Notes: generated by a model not told the origin, from the letters alone. A DNA stretch of 64,000 nucleotides from Mesostigma viride (GCA_009746045.1 RPFO01000130.1:581808-645807), one strand, 5' to 3'; shown: positions 9,715 through 23,071, numbered from the stretch's first letter. Translations and numbers: made by a program.

Positions 9715-12700
9715 CTGTGACTTGGGCACGTTGTTGTCGATCCGGTCCATAAATGGAGAAATCTTTAGACCGGCTTTCCGCTCAGCATCTGGTTCCCAAA
9801 ATGCAGATCGAGGTAGCAAACATGTCACGCCATGAGGTATATTGGGTTAAGCAGGAAGTTGAATGGCAAAGGAGAAAGCAACAGGAAATCTTAGGCAAAG
9901 GAGGGCCTACCTTTCAAAGATGGACAGCCGTGCGAATGGTAAAAGACTGGGATCTGACTGAAGCCCACGGCAAAGGAGAGAGATGCAACCACTGCTGCTG
10001 TTGTTCAAGAAAGGGGCGGCAAGTAGAAATGAAAATTGCTCCCTCACGCCCCCAGTTGCAATATTATTCGATCATCCGGCGGGACCCAATAGCTGTAGCT
10101 CTCGAGAAAACGGTTCTGCCCCATGCAACCTGCATCCTCACCTCCCTGGTTGTAGAACTCTTCGATCACCTGCTGGGACCACAGTTGATGATGAGGTAAT
10201 GGCTTGGCCGCATGGCTGTAAGGAACAACCCGTGGAAACACAATGAGGGTGCCGTGCGGGATGCTCAGCGGATCCGACCTTGGGGTGATGAAAAAAATGC
10301 CACAGTCAAGCAAACGGTTGGCAAGTCTTCCTGTACACTCACAGATTTCAAGCATGGGCAACTCATGCCAAGTTACAAGGTGAACAGACCCAGGACGACA
10401 TCTGTTTCGTAAAAGAAAGCAGACATGTCAACACTATACAGTACATTGAAATGCATATATATAATATGCACGCTAAATGTCAAGCACATACATAGATGTG
10501 GACTTCACTGCCTTGACATGACAAACACAAGCAGGCCCCTGGCCCCTGGGCAAATTACGACGAACATGGCAAGCTGGGTATCCCATGGTTGCACCCTGGC
10601 TAGGCATCCTGTCAAAAGTCAGATCATAGCCAATTGCCATTAGTTGTCAAGCATTTTCATCCCATATGGTCGCCAGCACGTTTCGAGCACACGAACCGAC
10701 AACAGATGTTTCATCCCTGCAGAAGGTACACACGGTATCCTGATATCCTGAAGACTTGAAGTTATACTATGTTCCACGCAGACGAAAAACATCCGCCCCG
10801 CCCTCCCCAACATGACAGAAAGAAACTCTGCATCGTAACTTCCTACGAATGGGTGGAAATTATACACTTCGGTGTATACAGGTACCCAACTTCGGCCAGC
10901 AAAGGTGCCATCTGCAGCGCAAATGCATGACACCCATTCCACCTACTGACTTGCTATCGGCCAACATGTCTGTCGCACACACCCGATGTCCGCCACCTTG
11001 AGCGCGACCTGCAGCAGCAAAGTGCGGTCAGACTCCTTGGTCGGGTCCCAGGGCACGTCCTGGGACGCCCTGGTCTTGAACTGGTCAAGGATGCCAAAGT
11101 GGTGCTTTAGGTCGGTCGCGAGCACAACGTCGATCACCAGCCGACGCAGCTCGCAGAAATCTCGCTCACTCAGGCCCTGAAGCAGGGATCAGGCACGAGC
11201 CAGAAACAATCAGCCCTGAAGGGGGAATCGACCGCGACCGTGTGGTGGTGCCGTGATACCGAGATCACGTTGGGTGGATCCTTTCGAGGTGAACAAACGC
11301 GCTAACTCACGCCAGACGGTGCGAGAGGGGGCGGAGGGGTGGCAGAAGGAGATGCCAGGGTTATTCTCTGTGACTGGCTTCTTGCAAATCCTCTTGTTCC
11401 AAGCATGGGGACATATTAACGTGTGTGGGTAATGAGATGGTGTGCAGCATGCCTCAGGAGGAAACAGCAGAGAGGATTGGGAGTGACACACCGGATTGAC
11501 CCATGTGGTTGCAGGGATTGCAGATGTGATGCTTCTAACGACGTGGCACCATGCACAAGGACGCTGTAGTCATTTCCTGGGCAATGTAGTGCACACAGGG
11601 TTGAGCCTGTCTTGAGCGGGCATACCTCCCGCTGCTTGGCAGCGCTCGCTGCATAGCAGCAGCTGCGACACTTTGTTGCGTTGCAGCAGCTGCGACACTG
11701 CAGCAATACTTGAAACAGTTGGCGAGAGACCGGACTACGGTGGAAAAAAAGCACATTTTGGCGAATTAATTAATTTTTGGGGTTTCGAGTAACATATTTT
11801 GGTCCGTGCCGCTCGAATATGGACCATTCCTGGGATGTGACATGCAGATTCTGAGTGCCCTTATCAAGATCTATCGATTGCACAACTAAAACTTTTGTTT
11901 GGACCCCCCAACGAGCTACTTGGTCTGTCTTAGCTTTGGCCCATTTGATGCTTAAGTATCGGCTTACAGCAATTTTCACCTGTCTGGTAGGCCTACTATC
12001 GCTCAACTGAAAACGGACTTTCCGGAATCGAAGGTAAGATCCAGGATCCTCTCGCGGAGATCTGTCGATTGCGCTACTCCAAATAAAATTCGAACTTGAT
12101 TCTTGAGCCCCAGTCTACGATTGTAGTCCGGTCTCGAGGATCGCCAAGTGTTTCACTTGCAGTTGCTACCAAATGCTAGCAGGACACCCACCTCCAGAAA
12201 GTTGCAGTGCTCGTTGCAGTAGAGCAGCTGAAAGGCCTCCGCCAGGTGGAAGTTCTCCAGCGGTGACTCATCGTTGTAGATGGTCGCCAGCTCGTCTCTC
12301 GTGCGGCTCAGGAAGTCGTTGTTCACGCCTGCGCAGGACGATTGTAATTTGCGTGGATCATTGGCCCCGTGCCCATTAGAAAAGTCACAAGCTAAATTCA
12401 ACATGAGCTCATAACACTTGCCATTTCAAGAGACACTGGGCCATGGAGTACAATGGCGGGGGGGCAAGTGCGAGGGTGCAACCCACAGGCACTCTGGGGC
12501 ATATTAAGGACAAGACAGGCGAGCGGTGGGGTTAGGCTTCAGGGGTCCCCCATCAGTCAACCAGGTGGGTGGTGCACTGGTGAGTTGAAAGTCGAGCACC
12601 CCAAGCTTGAAAGCATCGGACTTTTACGTTACCGCCGTATCGTTGTAACAAGCTTTCTGAACCTATCAGCCACAGCGATCCATCGCATAATAAAGAGATT

Positions 12701-15700
12701 TCTCAGCAAGCCGCGGACAGCAAACCTTGTTCACGGTAGCTGGCGTAGTGGTCAACCACGGACCCTTCCCGTTCTGTGCCAAGGTCAGGAAACAAGAGCA
12801 ACAGGACCAATTCCCCAAGTTGCACCTCCCGTAGGCACCCCTACCAAATTGGGGCACCCAGAACTGTCCTTGCCCCAAACTAGACACCCACTTCAGTGGA
12901 CCTCGCATCCAGGCGGTCAGTAGTAGCAGTCATAATGCACCCAGAGCAAAACCAAGTGTGGGCAATGGACCACCCGATAGGGAGGTGTTTCGCCCCCAAC
13001 CTGATTTTATTCGACAAGCCTTCCAGCAGTGCCCAGGTCCGGGCCCAAACTTTGGTGAGCCCCCTGGGGAGCGACAGAACACAGCCTTGAGCTGCCGTGA
13101 CGGGACAACTCTTCTTGAGGTGAAGGAGCAATTGTTCTCTTCCAGCGTCCACCACAGCCACACCCCCAGCAAGAAGCCTGCAAGCAAACCCTGCCTGGCA
13201 CATTTGCTTGTCAACATGCCTGGGTGTTTGTAGTCATGCACCAGAGCCGCGCAGACCACCGCAAGCTTGTCAAGGGGCTGAAGGTAGCCGCCCACCCCGC
13301 TGTCCCTCAGCAGGTGGCACAGGCTGGCGCTGACGTCAGCGACGTGCGCCGCATTGTGGTAGGGCTGCGGCTGCATGCGGCTGGGGAGCCAGCAGGAAAA
13401 GGCAAGCGCATGTGCGGCAGGTTTTGTTATCAAGGACAAGATCTCTTTACGGCTGCACGCGGCAGATGCAATTGAAGTCCAGGTATGCCCCACACAGGAC
13501 AGGACGGACACGCAGTGGCAGGATGGACACCCATCGGTGGCTGCCATGCTGTATCTATGGGTTTTGGAGGTCCTTGGAAGAGGGGGGGGGCAAAGAGGGA
13601 GATGCCAGCATGAGGGGCAGGTGGCAACAAATGCAAGCACCCCATGCACAACGGTGGTATAACGGGCAGGTGGCAACAAATGCAAACACCCAACAACAAT
13701 TGTGACCAGGCAGGGTGAGAAGTGAGCTATCGTGCTAAGAACGGAACAGAGTAACAAGCGACAAGCGACCATTGACACCAGGGCGGAAGAGCGACCGAGG
13801 GTATTGTGCAGCAGAGCCAGGCATGTGCCGCATGACAAAGCGTAGAACGAGCCAGGCACGGATGAACTCTGTTTTCTAACCAAGCCATCGTAGCAGGGCG
13901 CCAACAAGAGCGGCATGACAGCGACAACGTGCGACACGGGGCATGGAACGCCCTCCAGGAAAACAGTCAGAGAGATTCCGGAGATGGAAACAAATCCAGT
14001 TCTCCGGAATCTATCAAGTATTCCCTGTAGTGTCCTGATATCATGTGCTGGCGGAAGGACGCGCACCTGCCGATTTCCTGGAGAAAATTTGCCAGCTTGC
14101 TCTTGTGAAGGCCAAACTCCTGGATCAGCCCCAACCGGGTGAACACCGTGAAGCCCACCAGCGGCACGGCGCGCGTGGGGGAGGCGTGCGCCAGCGCGAG
14201 CGTGTCAAAGTCCCAGTACCCGACCTTCCCCAACAGCGCCACCTGCTGCTGGAGTGGCTCACCCAACGCTGCCACCTGGCGGCAAACGGGGCAGTCACTA
14301 GTGCCCTCTACATCAGTGAGTTCCCCTGGCGAGGGTTCACGCCCCCCTCCCAGGAGATCCGTTGGGGACCGGCCAGCCTGAGCGGAGCAAGTATGTGTCA
14401 AGGAGGCATCCTGCAACCCCACAGCCTCGGCCGCCAATGCATCCCCAGGGGGCGCCGCCGCAGCCAGCGCAGCAACGGCGTGAAGCCTCTCCACCGCTCC
14501 ATAGTCCATACAGGGTGCGCCTTGCCGGCACAGCCGCACCGACGGCTTCGGCACACAAGCCTCCACGGACTGGCTCTTTCCCGCCAGTGAGGGCGACGCG
14601 GCCTGTGCCACCAGGGGCCCACGCGGGGTTGTCCAGGAGGAAGAGGTGGCCGGCGGACTTGTCAGGTGCCGGACCAGGGCCTTCTCGCTGTCTGCACGAT
14701 CACTGAGACGACCCCTCCCATCACTTTCACATATTCCCATATTTTCCATGCCCTCGCCGCTCCCCCCATCCGTGTCCTGGAGGGAACTCTCTACAGTGGC
14801 CGCCTCTTCTGACGATTCCACGCGAGGGGCCTTGCCACCGTGTACGCTCTGGCCGGCAGCCGCAGGGCCTGGCGGGGGATTTCGACGATAACGCCTCACG
14901 TCCAGGGACGGCCACCGCCCGGTCGCCAGCAGGCGGATCCAGCGGCTGGTTTCCCGGTCCACGCGGTGCCTGGGGGTGAAGCGCTTGTTATCGCTGCCGC
15001 CGCCGTCCGATGAGGCCATGTCCATGTCATCGAGGAAGTGCGGGCGGTGCAGGTCATCCGAGGTTACTAGGGCCAGCATGTGGTGCTGCTGGGGCAACGA
15101 CAAGACGTCCCCCGGCTTGAGGCATTTCATGATGGTTGTCAGCTTTTCCAGGGGGGTGCCCATGTCGACCTGGGGCCAGAGAAGGGACTCCTCGTGCGCC
15201 AGTGCGGCGAGTCGTATCTCCAGCGCCTGCAGGGGGGTGACCGTGTGGCCAGCACAGAAGAACTATACACGGGTTGGGCGACTTATGGATCCTGTCAACG
15301 ATAATGATACGGCTCAACGAGAAGATGGTTATAAAAGGCAAAATAAAAGAACGCAATGGGGGTACCCAGCTCATGCCAAACAACATGGCCAGGATGCCAC
15401 TATTTGCTGTCAGGTTTGAAGTCGACCCCCCATATCACTCATCAGATGCCCCTGCCGTCGCCCTCCAGGCCGCACACAGGCTCTGGGCGCTTGCACGCAC
15501 CCAGACATAGCCCCAGCCCCTCCTCCCACTCACTCCCTACCCCATGCACCCCCCCCACCCCACCCTTCACCCCCACCCCCACCCCCTACTCACCCCATCC
15601 AGTCCACTCCAGCCCCCCTCCCACCCACGAACCCCCCCCCCCCCCCAACCCCCCCCCCCAGCCCACCACCTGATCCCACTCCACCCCACACACAACACAC

Positions 15701-18700
15701 AGCGGTGGCTATGCTGATCAGGGGACATCTAGGACAATACCTAAGTAAGAGGAAGTGGCAACGGCAATAATTAAAAACACAGGTTAAAGAATGACACTAG
15801 CTAAGTAAGGGCGATTACCAAGTAACACTTCCATGGCGCGGAAGTATGCCAGTGGTCAGGCAAAACATCCAAAGTCACAATAGGGATCCACAGAGTGCGG
15901 GGCCCCCCACCTCATTAGCTGCAGATGCCTCGTCCAGCTGGATGCCTTTAGCGGTGAGCACACTACTCAGCCACAGGGTGGATAGGCACATGGCCAGCGC
16001 GCCCACGATGGCCATGACCACGCCCAGCCCCATGCAGAGGGCGAGGCCAAAGTCGCGCGAGTGCTCGATCCCCCCCCACATCTCTCGACGGGGCACGACG
16101 AGGAAAACTACCAGCTGCAGTCCCTGGTGCTGCAAGGGGACGCTGTTGATGTAGTGGGGGCCGCTCCCGCTGATGTGAACGACGGCCTTGATGGACTCGG
16201 TGTGCATGCGATCACCGTATGTGCAGTTTATGTATCTGCAGGGATGCCACAGAGGATGTCGGTTCAGGCAGTGGTTCGCTACACTGCAGGTTTACAATCT
16301 GTTGGAACGAATAGGTGTAATCCTGGATGGAGGTACACAAAAGCCATTGATTGCCCTGTGAAAGCAGACCCATGTGTGGGCATCGTGCTGAAACTCAAGC
16401 ACTTGAACACATAGGTACGGTTGAATAGCGATGTCTAAGCCATATTTAGGTCCAGGGCAAAAATGGAGCAGTGTAGAAAAGGTTAGAATTGCTATAGCCT
16501 CGATGACGGACATGGGGTGCGAAAGCAGATAGCAGGGGATGGTCTGTGACAAAGACCACCTCCGAGTCAACGGCGATGGGGGGGATACAACAGCATCTCT
16601 TAGAACCATAAGAGATGACGGCATTAACCTTGCAAATACGGCACGGCCTAGAAACCGAGCCCGGCCCCTGCATATATCCAAAAACAAGCAGTGGTAGTAT
16701 CAGCGATAAACCCACCCAGGGTACAAACATACAGGCGCTGTAAATATACACTACGACAACGATGGTATTGTCTGCAGCAAACCAGCCAAGGAGGGGCCAC
16801 ATGGTCGCTGCAAATACAGGATGAATCAGCCAAGGGAACGCACATGGACGCCTCGCGGATGACCAGGTCGGAGGAGTTGGTGGCTGGCACAAAACGTGGT
16901 GGGGCGGGGAATGGCATCGGCAGGAACAACGTTCCATTGGACGCGGTGACCATGTTCATGGCCCGGCCCAGCGTGATGAACATGCGGCCGCCGTAGTCGC
17001 GCACCAGCGTGGTCGACTGGGTCATGTTCTGCAGCTTGGACGAGATCGAGGTGACTGACATCACCGCGGAGGTGGCACCGCTCGTATCCTTGAGAGCTCC
17101 GGCCACGAACAGGTAGGGCTGGAAGCCGTTGTCTGGGAAGGGGGAGCAGAGAAGCCACGCAGCAATAACACGCAGCAATAATGTAGGGATGAGGGGCATA
17201 TTGGCCACAAACAGGTACTGTGGGGCTGGAGGCCGTTGTCTGCGTGGATCAAATGGCAAGGGGGGACATGACTAGCCATAAAAGACAGTTATAAATGCTA
17301 CGAGAGCCTGCAAAAGGGTAATGCGATTCACCAATCTATATTGAAATGTCTGTGCGGAAGGGCTGGTGTAAACCAGGAAATGGCCGCTATTTAGGCACGA
17401 AATGTTCCCATAAGGGGGAAGGAAACACAGCCGCTGTAGATGAGGTTATTAACAATAAGCAATGGATGCGAGTCTGGACGAAAACAGCAGCAGCTGAACT
17501 AATGATGAGTGGTAGCATGCAGCGGCGATAGCACTCAAAACGGCCTAAAAGCAGCATGGCAGGGGCCGAAAAAATTATGGTAGAAAAGTGTCGATATTTA
17601 TAATCAAGAACCCGCAAACAAGGCAGTGGCCGGGCGTGGGTAGCAAAGGAGCTCAAAAACCCTTCGTTGCAACACAACCACACTCTCGCTAGACCAATAC
17701 CACGAGTGAGCCCCGTGTGGTCCCACCACGGTTCCTCCCTTGCCACCATGTGCTGTGCATTACAACAGGACAAAACAGGGCACGGATACGCGGCCAACAA
17801 GAGAGGGAGACATGGACCCTGTGGGGTAATGAATGACCTCCCCACATACAGGAGCTGTTTAGCTGCCAACTAGCTGGCCGAGCACACATCAAGCGCCGAT
17901 CACACGCGCATCCAAGTGCCGCGCACGCGCGCATTTAAGTGCCGCAAACGCGCGCATCCAAGTGCCGAGCACGCCCGCATCCAAGCGCCGAGCACGCGCG
18001 CATCCAAGCGCCGAGCACGCGCGCATCCAAGCGCCGAGCACACGCGCGGGATCCTTTGTTCCACTTGCCAACCACGTACCGACGGCCACGCTCCAATAGA
18101 AGACGTTCTTGGGCATCCGGCGCCCCACCAGCCAGATCGGGTTGGTCAGCGTGGAGCCGATCCCTGGGAAGTACCCCGACCCCGCCCATGGGACGGGGCA
18201 ACGCTCCGCGCACACTTTGCCGGAGGGACCCTGGGTGAGTGGGTCCCCTGTGGCCGGGTCAGGTACATACATATACAGCACCGCGATGCTGTCGTTCTTG
18301 GGGGGCGGCAGCGCCACAGCTTCACTGCTGCGGAGCACGGCTTGCTCCGGGCCGTTGCGGCGGTAGCCCGCGTAGCAGCCCACGCCAGAGAGCACCATCA
18401 CCGTCGTCATGTCCTTGTACGTGTTGAACACGCCCCACAGGGGGGGCAGCACGGGCCCTGACATGGTCTCCCACGAGTAGTCGGTGTAGAGGCCCCCCAG
18501 GGACACATAAAGGGCGCTCGCGGCCACGGACATGCGGTCCAGGAGGTTCTGCGGACGCGAGTGATGCATGGGCAGGTCAGACCAAGGGGGGCGGGGGCGG
18601 CGCACCATGTGAGCAGGATTTGATCCAACCCTTGGAGGAGGGGGGGGCGGGGGAGGCGGCATAGTCAGCAGGATTCCATCCGGGCCCACAGTCAGCAGGC

Positions 18701-20638
18701 CTCCATCACCGTGGGGGAGCGGGGCGGAAGGCCAGCAAGGTACCATCACATCTTATCAATCAAATAATGCATATATGAGCGTGACCGAGAAGGATCATGG
18801 CGTAGCCTGCAGGGTGATGGGTGACAGTTGACGATGCTGTCGGTGAAATTTTGGAACCAACATCCAACGTTGCGGACTCCCCCCGCTGTGATCCTGCCGC
18901 AGTGATTGTGACCAACCGTTTAAATGATTGGCGGTAGACCGGATTACCTGATTAAAAAAGCACACTTTGCCAAATTAGTTATCTTTTAGCAGGGTGAAGA
19001 TCAGTTTTTGATCCCTGCCTTTTGGATTTGGACCTTTTCTGGCATGGAAACAGCAGATTCGGAGAGTGCTCATCGAGATCTATCGAATGCGCTACTTAAC
19101 GTTGGTGTTGGACCCCCCCGTGTCCTACTTGCCCGGTCTTAACTTTGGCCCATTTGCTATAGGGGCACAGCATGCAGCCAAATTCACCTGTCTTGCTTGT
19201 AGCCCTACTATATCACTAAACCGGAAACCGACTTTTGAGTGCCGAGGCAAGATCCACGATCGTCTCGCGGAGATCTGTCGATTGCAGCAGTCCAAATAAA
19301 GTTTGGGGGTGGTTCCCGAGGCCCAGATTACGGTGGTAGTCCGGATGACCGCCAATCGATTCAGTTGGCAACAGCAAACGCGCAGCCACAAATGGAAATA
19401 CCGTCCAACGCACCCGGCTCCCTGCCCGGTGCATGGCAGCCCCTGTCAGATGGACACTCCCTGTATAATGCACACAGTCTTCATGCACTGCCACATGTGA
19501 GGAAAACTGTCACATCGTATTGGGGTATGCAGTTCCTCTCACAAACACTGGCCGGCACTGTGGTCAATAAAATCACGCATCAAAGAGCAATATACTTTTT
19601 CATCGGAGCAGAACTGGCCGTCACTGGACGATCTGTCGAGCCAGGTCCCTTTACTGGCCAGGGAAGCCCCTCACCGTTTAGGATAAGCCCCTATACCATC
19701 ATTATTTATTTGCCTTTGAGTATGCGCATAGATAGGTCACCGTATCCTTCAATTCTGAGCAATCTTTGGCTCCCTGACCGGGTTGGGGCAAGCATGTAGT
19801 TACTAAAATTATACAAATACAGGTAGGGTAGTAGTAACTTGTAAGAAGAGACGGCTGAATACAGGGCAAACGGTCATAGGTGGCAAAATACTGTGTGATG
19901 CAGGTCATTTAGTTGAGGGCCACGTACTTGGGGCTGGCTTATCATAGATCAGAAAGCACAGCACAAGTCAATGTGGCCGTGTTGCAACTTTCATGGCTAT
20001 TGCAACTTCATGGCTGAAACATAAAGCCCACAGAGGCTGCACCCGTGAGGCCGTGACCAGGCACATATATTATTTCCATCCAGCATGATGCTGGAGCATA
20101 ATGGTTTACAATTCTCTGGAATTCACTAGTTAGCGTCTAGACTCACGTTGCCGATTGTTTTTCCATCTATGGTCTTGATTTCAAAATTTCAGAACCGGCA
20201 TTTTTGTCAGGCCTGTTTCAATCAATCAAAGGGCCATTCCCTATTTTAATAATAGTCGTGAGGAGTCTAAAGCTACTAAAGCTTACTGAATGTTTAAATT
20301 CCAAGAGTGCTCAGAAGTCACAAGAAGACAGCAGCTTACTAACACATGGCGCCACAGATGTCGTAACTGGAGGAGGATAGGAAGAATTGTCGTCAGCAGA
20401 GGTACGTTACCTTCAATTCTTTGACCGCTCCCACAGCTACGTCCTCGCGAAGCTGGGCCGACATTTTATCGAACGAGTCATCCGTGGCCTTCAACGATAT
20501 CTTCCACGTGGCACCAGCCGTCAGCAAGATGACAGCCGCAATCACTATTACAAGAACCAGGCGAGCTTTGAGCATGAAATTTCTGCGAAATGAGGGGTTT
20601 GACCCAAGCGAAAACAGGCGCGCCTGTAGGCGTTCCAT
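9715..20638 (-). CDS. Cache-sensor membrane receptor fused to cyclic nucleotide phosphodiesterase
   Basis: Ten exons join in frame (minus strand): 20638-20411, 18548-18080, 17132-16844, 16235-15911, 15226-14067, 13380-13220, 12328-12192, 11176-10983, 10215-10142, 9788-9715; 1037 codons. Seen: a transmembrane helix at residues 27-46; an extracellular region to about 390 ending in the Cache-like strand LQLVVFLVVPRREM; a second helix at 391-415; a 370-residue linker rich in Gly, Ser and Pro; then a class I PDE domain from about 795. Its motifs are YHNAAHVADV (831-840), HDYKHPG (872-878), YNDESPLENFHLAEAF, ATDLKHHF, KVADIGHAAKP, EEFYNQGD, SPFMDR and the invariant Gln as KSQ (1037). The family hydrolyses cAMP or cGMP; here an external ligand probably controls it (inference). 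Canonical HDxDHPG has Asp where this has Lys875. Intron 6 uses a GC donor (CAG|GCATGT). The remaining 60-80 residues of the domain were not placed. Start: first ATG before the helix; an upstream exon is not excluded. Confidence 0.9.
11719..12147. mobile_element. MITE-like element, copy 1 (phosphodiesterase intron 7)
   Basis: About 430 bp with imperfect terminal inverted repeats. The left end reads TTGGCGA-GAGACCGGACTAC and the reverse complement of the right end TTGGCGATCCTCGAGACCGGACTAC. It is homologous over its whole length to the segment at 18926-19357. There is no coding capacity. It ends only about 45 bp from exon 7. Confidence 0.7.
12395..13205. other. Phosphodiesterase intron 6 sequence, no other feature seen
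   Basis: Intron between exons 7 and 6 on the minus strand. No tandem array was recognised. Confidence 0.5.
13614..13692. repeat. Imperfect direct duplication, about 50 bp
   Basis: GGGCAGGTGGCAACAAATGC occurs twice, followed by related CACCC-rich sequence. It lies inside an intron of the phosphodiesterase gene. Confidence 0.7.
15536..15675. repeat. C-rich low-complexity tract
   Basis: Irregular runs of C with CCCAC and ACCCC units in phosphodiesterase intron 4. Confidence 0.85.
17185..17250 (-). other. Exon-edge copy of phosphodiesterase exon 3
   Basis: On the minus strand, GCAG followed by ACAACGGCCTCCAGCCC repeats the start of exon 3 (ACAACGGCTTCCAGCCC at 17132) with its own AG acceptor, about 105 bp upstream. 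A frameshift follows, so this copy does not continue the reading frame. Confidence 0.7.
17886..18047. repeat. 23-bp minisatellite, about 7 copies
   Basis: Units of about 23 bp around GCGCGCATCCAAGCGCCGAG, in phosphodiesterase intron 2 immediately after exon 2 (ends 18080). Confidence 0.9.
18926..19357. mobile_element. MITE-like element, copy 2 (phosphodiesterase intron 1)
   Basis: Diverged copy of the element at 11719-12147 with long imperfect inverted ends: GATTGGCGGTAGACCGGATTACC on the left and GATTGGCGGTCATCCGGACTACC as the right-end complement. The shared interior includes CTCGCGGAGATCTGTCGATT. No target duplication is obvious. Confidence 0.7.
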
Positions 20639-23071
20639 TGCCGCTAGGTAGCATGCCGCGCACGCGCGCGCAGGTTCATAAGATTTTTCTTCGTCCGCGT
20701 CGAGGCATTATTCCTCACGACGTCCCTGCACGGCAGGCACTGCCTCAATTAGCATGACCAAAACGGTCCACTGTAGAATCTAAAATACTAAACGTAGCTT
20801 TTCAGTTGCATTCATGCGATCCTGCCTCGATCAGCAGCATCCCTACAAGCTAAGACATGCTGAGCACGTCCCGGCGCCGATTTGTAATAACCGGCAAATA
20901 TGGTAAGAAAAAGAGCAGGCCCGCGCGCGGCCGGGAAGCCCCGCAATTAGTTCCACTGCCAGAAATCAACGTGCACCACTCCCTCAATTCCCTAGCTAGC
21001 AGGGTAACTGAAACGTTAGCATATAGCTGCAGTAGTGAGATGGAAATAAGAGGAAATAAGTAATAAAATGGGATTCATACACGGATATCAGGGCCGGGCA
21101 AGCGAACAGCTTCAAACTGGGTGGGAGACGTGTCTGCATGCAATGAGCGACGATGACGGCGATCTACGTGGGCATACTACCTAACTATTGCCCAAAATTA
21201 TTAATCGCCCAAATTTATTGCCCAAAATTACAATGCAAATTCTCTCTGACCCCAAGCATGGTAGTCGGTAGACGGAGACGTTTGGTCGTCTCCTAATAAT
21301 TATTATGCATTGAAAAGGCGGGCAGGCGCTTCCTCAGCGTACATACCGATGAGCATCGTATTTTCGGCCGTGGCAGTTGCGAACCCCCTGAGTCCACGTT
21401 TAAGTTTCCCAGGTTTCAGATCTTGAGTCCCTTCAGGTTTCGAGAATAACGCGAATGCTAGGGATTTCCGTGATATTTTTAGCCAGGCGTCTTCAGCTAC
21501 ATGACGTGTACAGTTTATGTACAGTTTACCAGGTATGTACATGACGTGTACAATTGATTAAAAGTACAGGGAGTAATAAATGTACCCAACAGGCTGACCC
21601 AGCAGGCTGACCCAACAGGCTGACCCAACAGGCTGTACCCTTTTCTAAACGTGAATGTAAAATATTCCGGGTAAATGGGTATTTTTGATATTAACCAATA
21701 GGAATAGCGTTAGGTGAAGAGGTACCACGTATCGACCAGCTGGTTACCAACTGTGTGTAGTGTGATAGGCGATATGTTTAGAATGGAAAGTATTGACGTC
21801 CATGCAGGTTTGCGGCTATGGTGTTGCAGAAAACTGACTGGCGCAGGAGCATTGATGCATGGATTCGTTCCAAACTTTATAGGCACAATTTATACGTCAT
21901 AAAGATGCTATAGACCTAGCTACTGCGCAACCTCTAACGAGGCACGTTATTATATCGGGCTGGTTTTTATTGCGTCAACACGCGTTTACTACCACGGGGA
22001 TGCCGATGAAGCTAGCACTTGGTATTTGCCGTTGTATCATTGAATGTTTCGCAACGAGTAAGTTTATTATGATGTATATCTCATATTTCATCAGCGGTGT
22101 GTGCCAGGAAAGCCTCGGGGCATCGTTTCTGTCATGAGCTTGCTACCTGTCAGCCAGCCTTTTTTGCGGTAATTCGACCTGGCGCAGTTTGCTGTCGCTG
22201 GCGATGCCTTCAAGGAGGTTCAGTGGTTTCATCGTTCGGTCAGTAATCCCGGACTCATTATCGAGGTTTCGTGATCTTGAAGTTCCTTCCTTACTACTTT
22301 TTTGTAATGGTTTGTCGTGGTGGCTGCGTACAACCAATTCGCCCAGTTTTTCATCCGTTTTTTTCATGGTTAGCTGCGTCTGCACCCTATATACTTGAGT
22401 AGCGATCGATGTAATGTTTAAATATGTTGTGCATGGTATTGTGATGGGCTTTCTTGCCTAAATTCTTTTGGAAAGATGGTATCCTGGCCTGAGGTTTTTG
22501 TTAGCTTTTGCGGCTTTGTTAGTAGAGGACACCCCATAGCCAGTTAGCAGCTACTTTTGTTAGTAGAGTACACCCCATAGCCGGTTAGCAGCTAGTATGA
22601 TAAAGCCCAGCATACAGGGAGCACGAGAAAAAAGTGAGCATCATGTTTGGCTTGTGTGGTTTCAAGGGTGTGCCCTTACCATGCTATGATACGTACGAGT
22701 GTGACTGTGCATAGGCGTGGTTATCTATCTTTATGTGCTATGATGGATTTTCTTCAGCCTGGAATGGACGTAATTAGCATGTTTGATAATCCATGATCTT
22801 TTTTGTTGCTATGGGATAAGAATCTAGCTTTGTGATGCTAGCAGGCGTCACCAGCCAAACTGTCCGCTATTTGTAGAGGGGACTTATTTTTAGAGCTTGC
22901 AGCTGGGTCCCTGGGACACCCCATGATGTCAGTGTTCAGAGGCCCTTAATAGCTTCCCATTCAACTGCCTTGGCAAGACCAGGACCAACAAACATGATTT
23001 GACATCCAATATTGCATTATAGGTGTCTCTTGTCTCGCACCCTACGCACCCCCTGCCAGGGGGTGCTATAT
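20639..23071. other. Intergenic, upstream of the phosphodiesterase gene
   Basis: AT-rich sequence without a recognisable gene. It holds a short tandem repeat of CAGGCTGACCCA units at about 21588-21640 and two near-identical copies of a TAGAG(G/T)ACACCCCATAGCC motif near 22523 and 22563. The promoter of the phosphodiesterase gene should lie in its first few hundred bases, but no clear motif was seen. Confidence 0.4.
21588..21640. repeat. 12-13-bp tandem repeat, about 4 copies
   Basis: Repeats of ACAGGCTGACCCA, the last one reading CAGGCTGTACCC. Confidence 0.85.

Noticed and set aside
13967..14066. Open reading frame continuing past the exon 5 donor of the phosphodiesterase
   Set aside because: The frame reads on to a stop, but the PDE domain continues only when the donor at 14067/14066 is used and joined to 13380.
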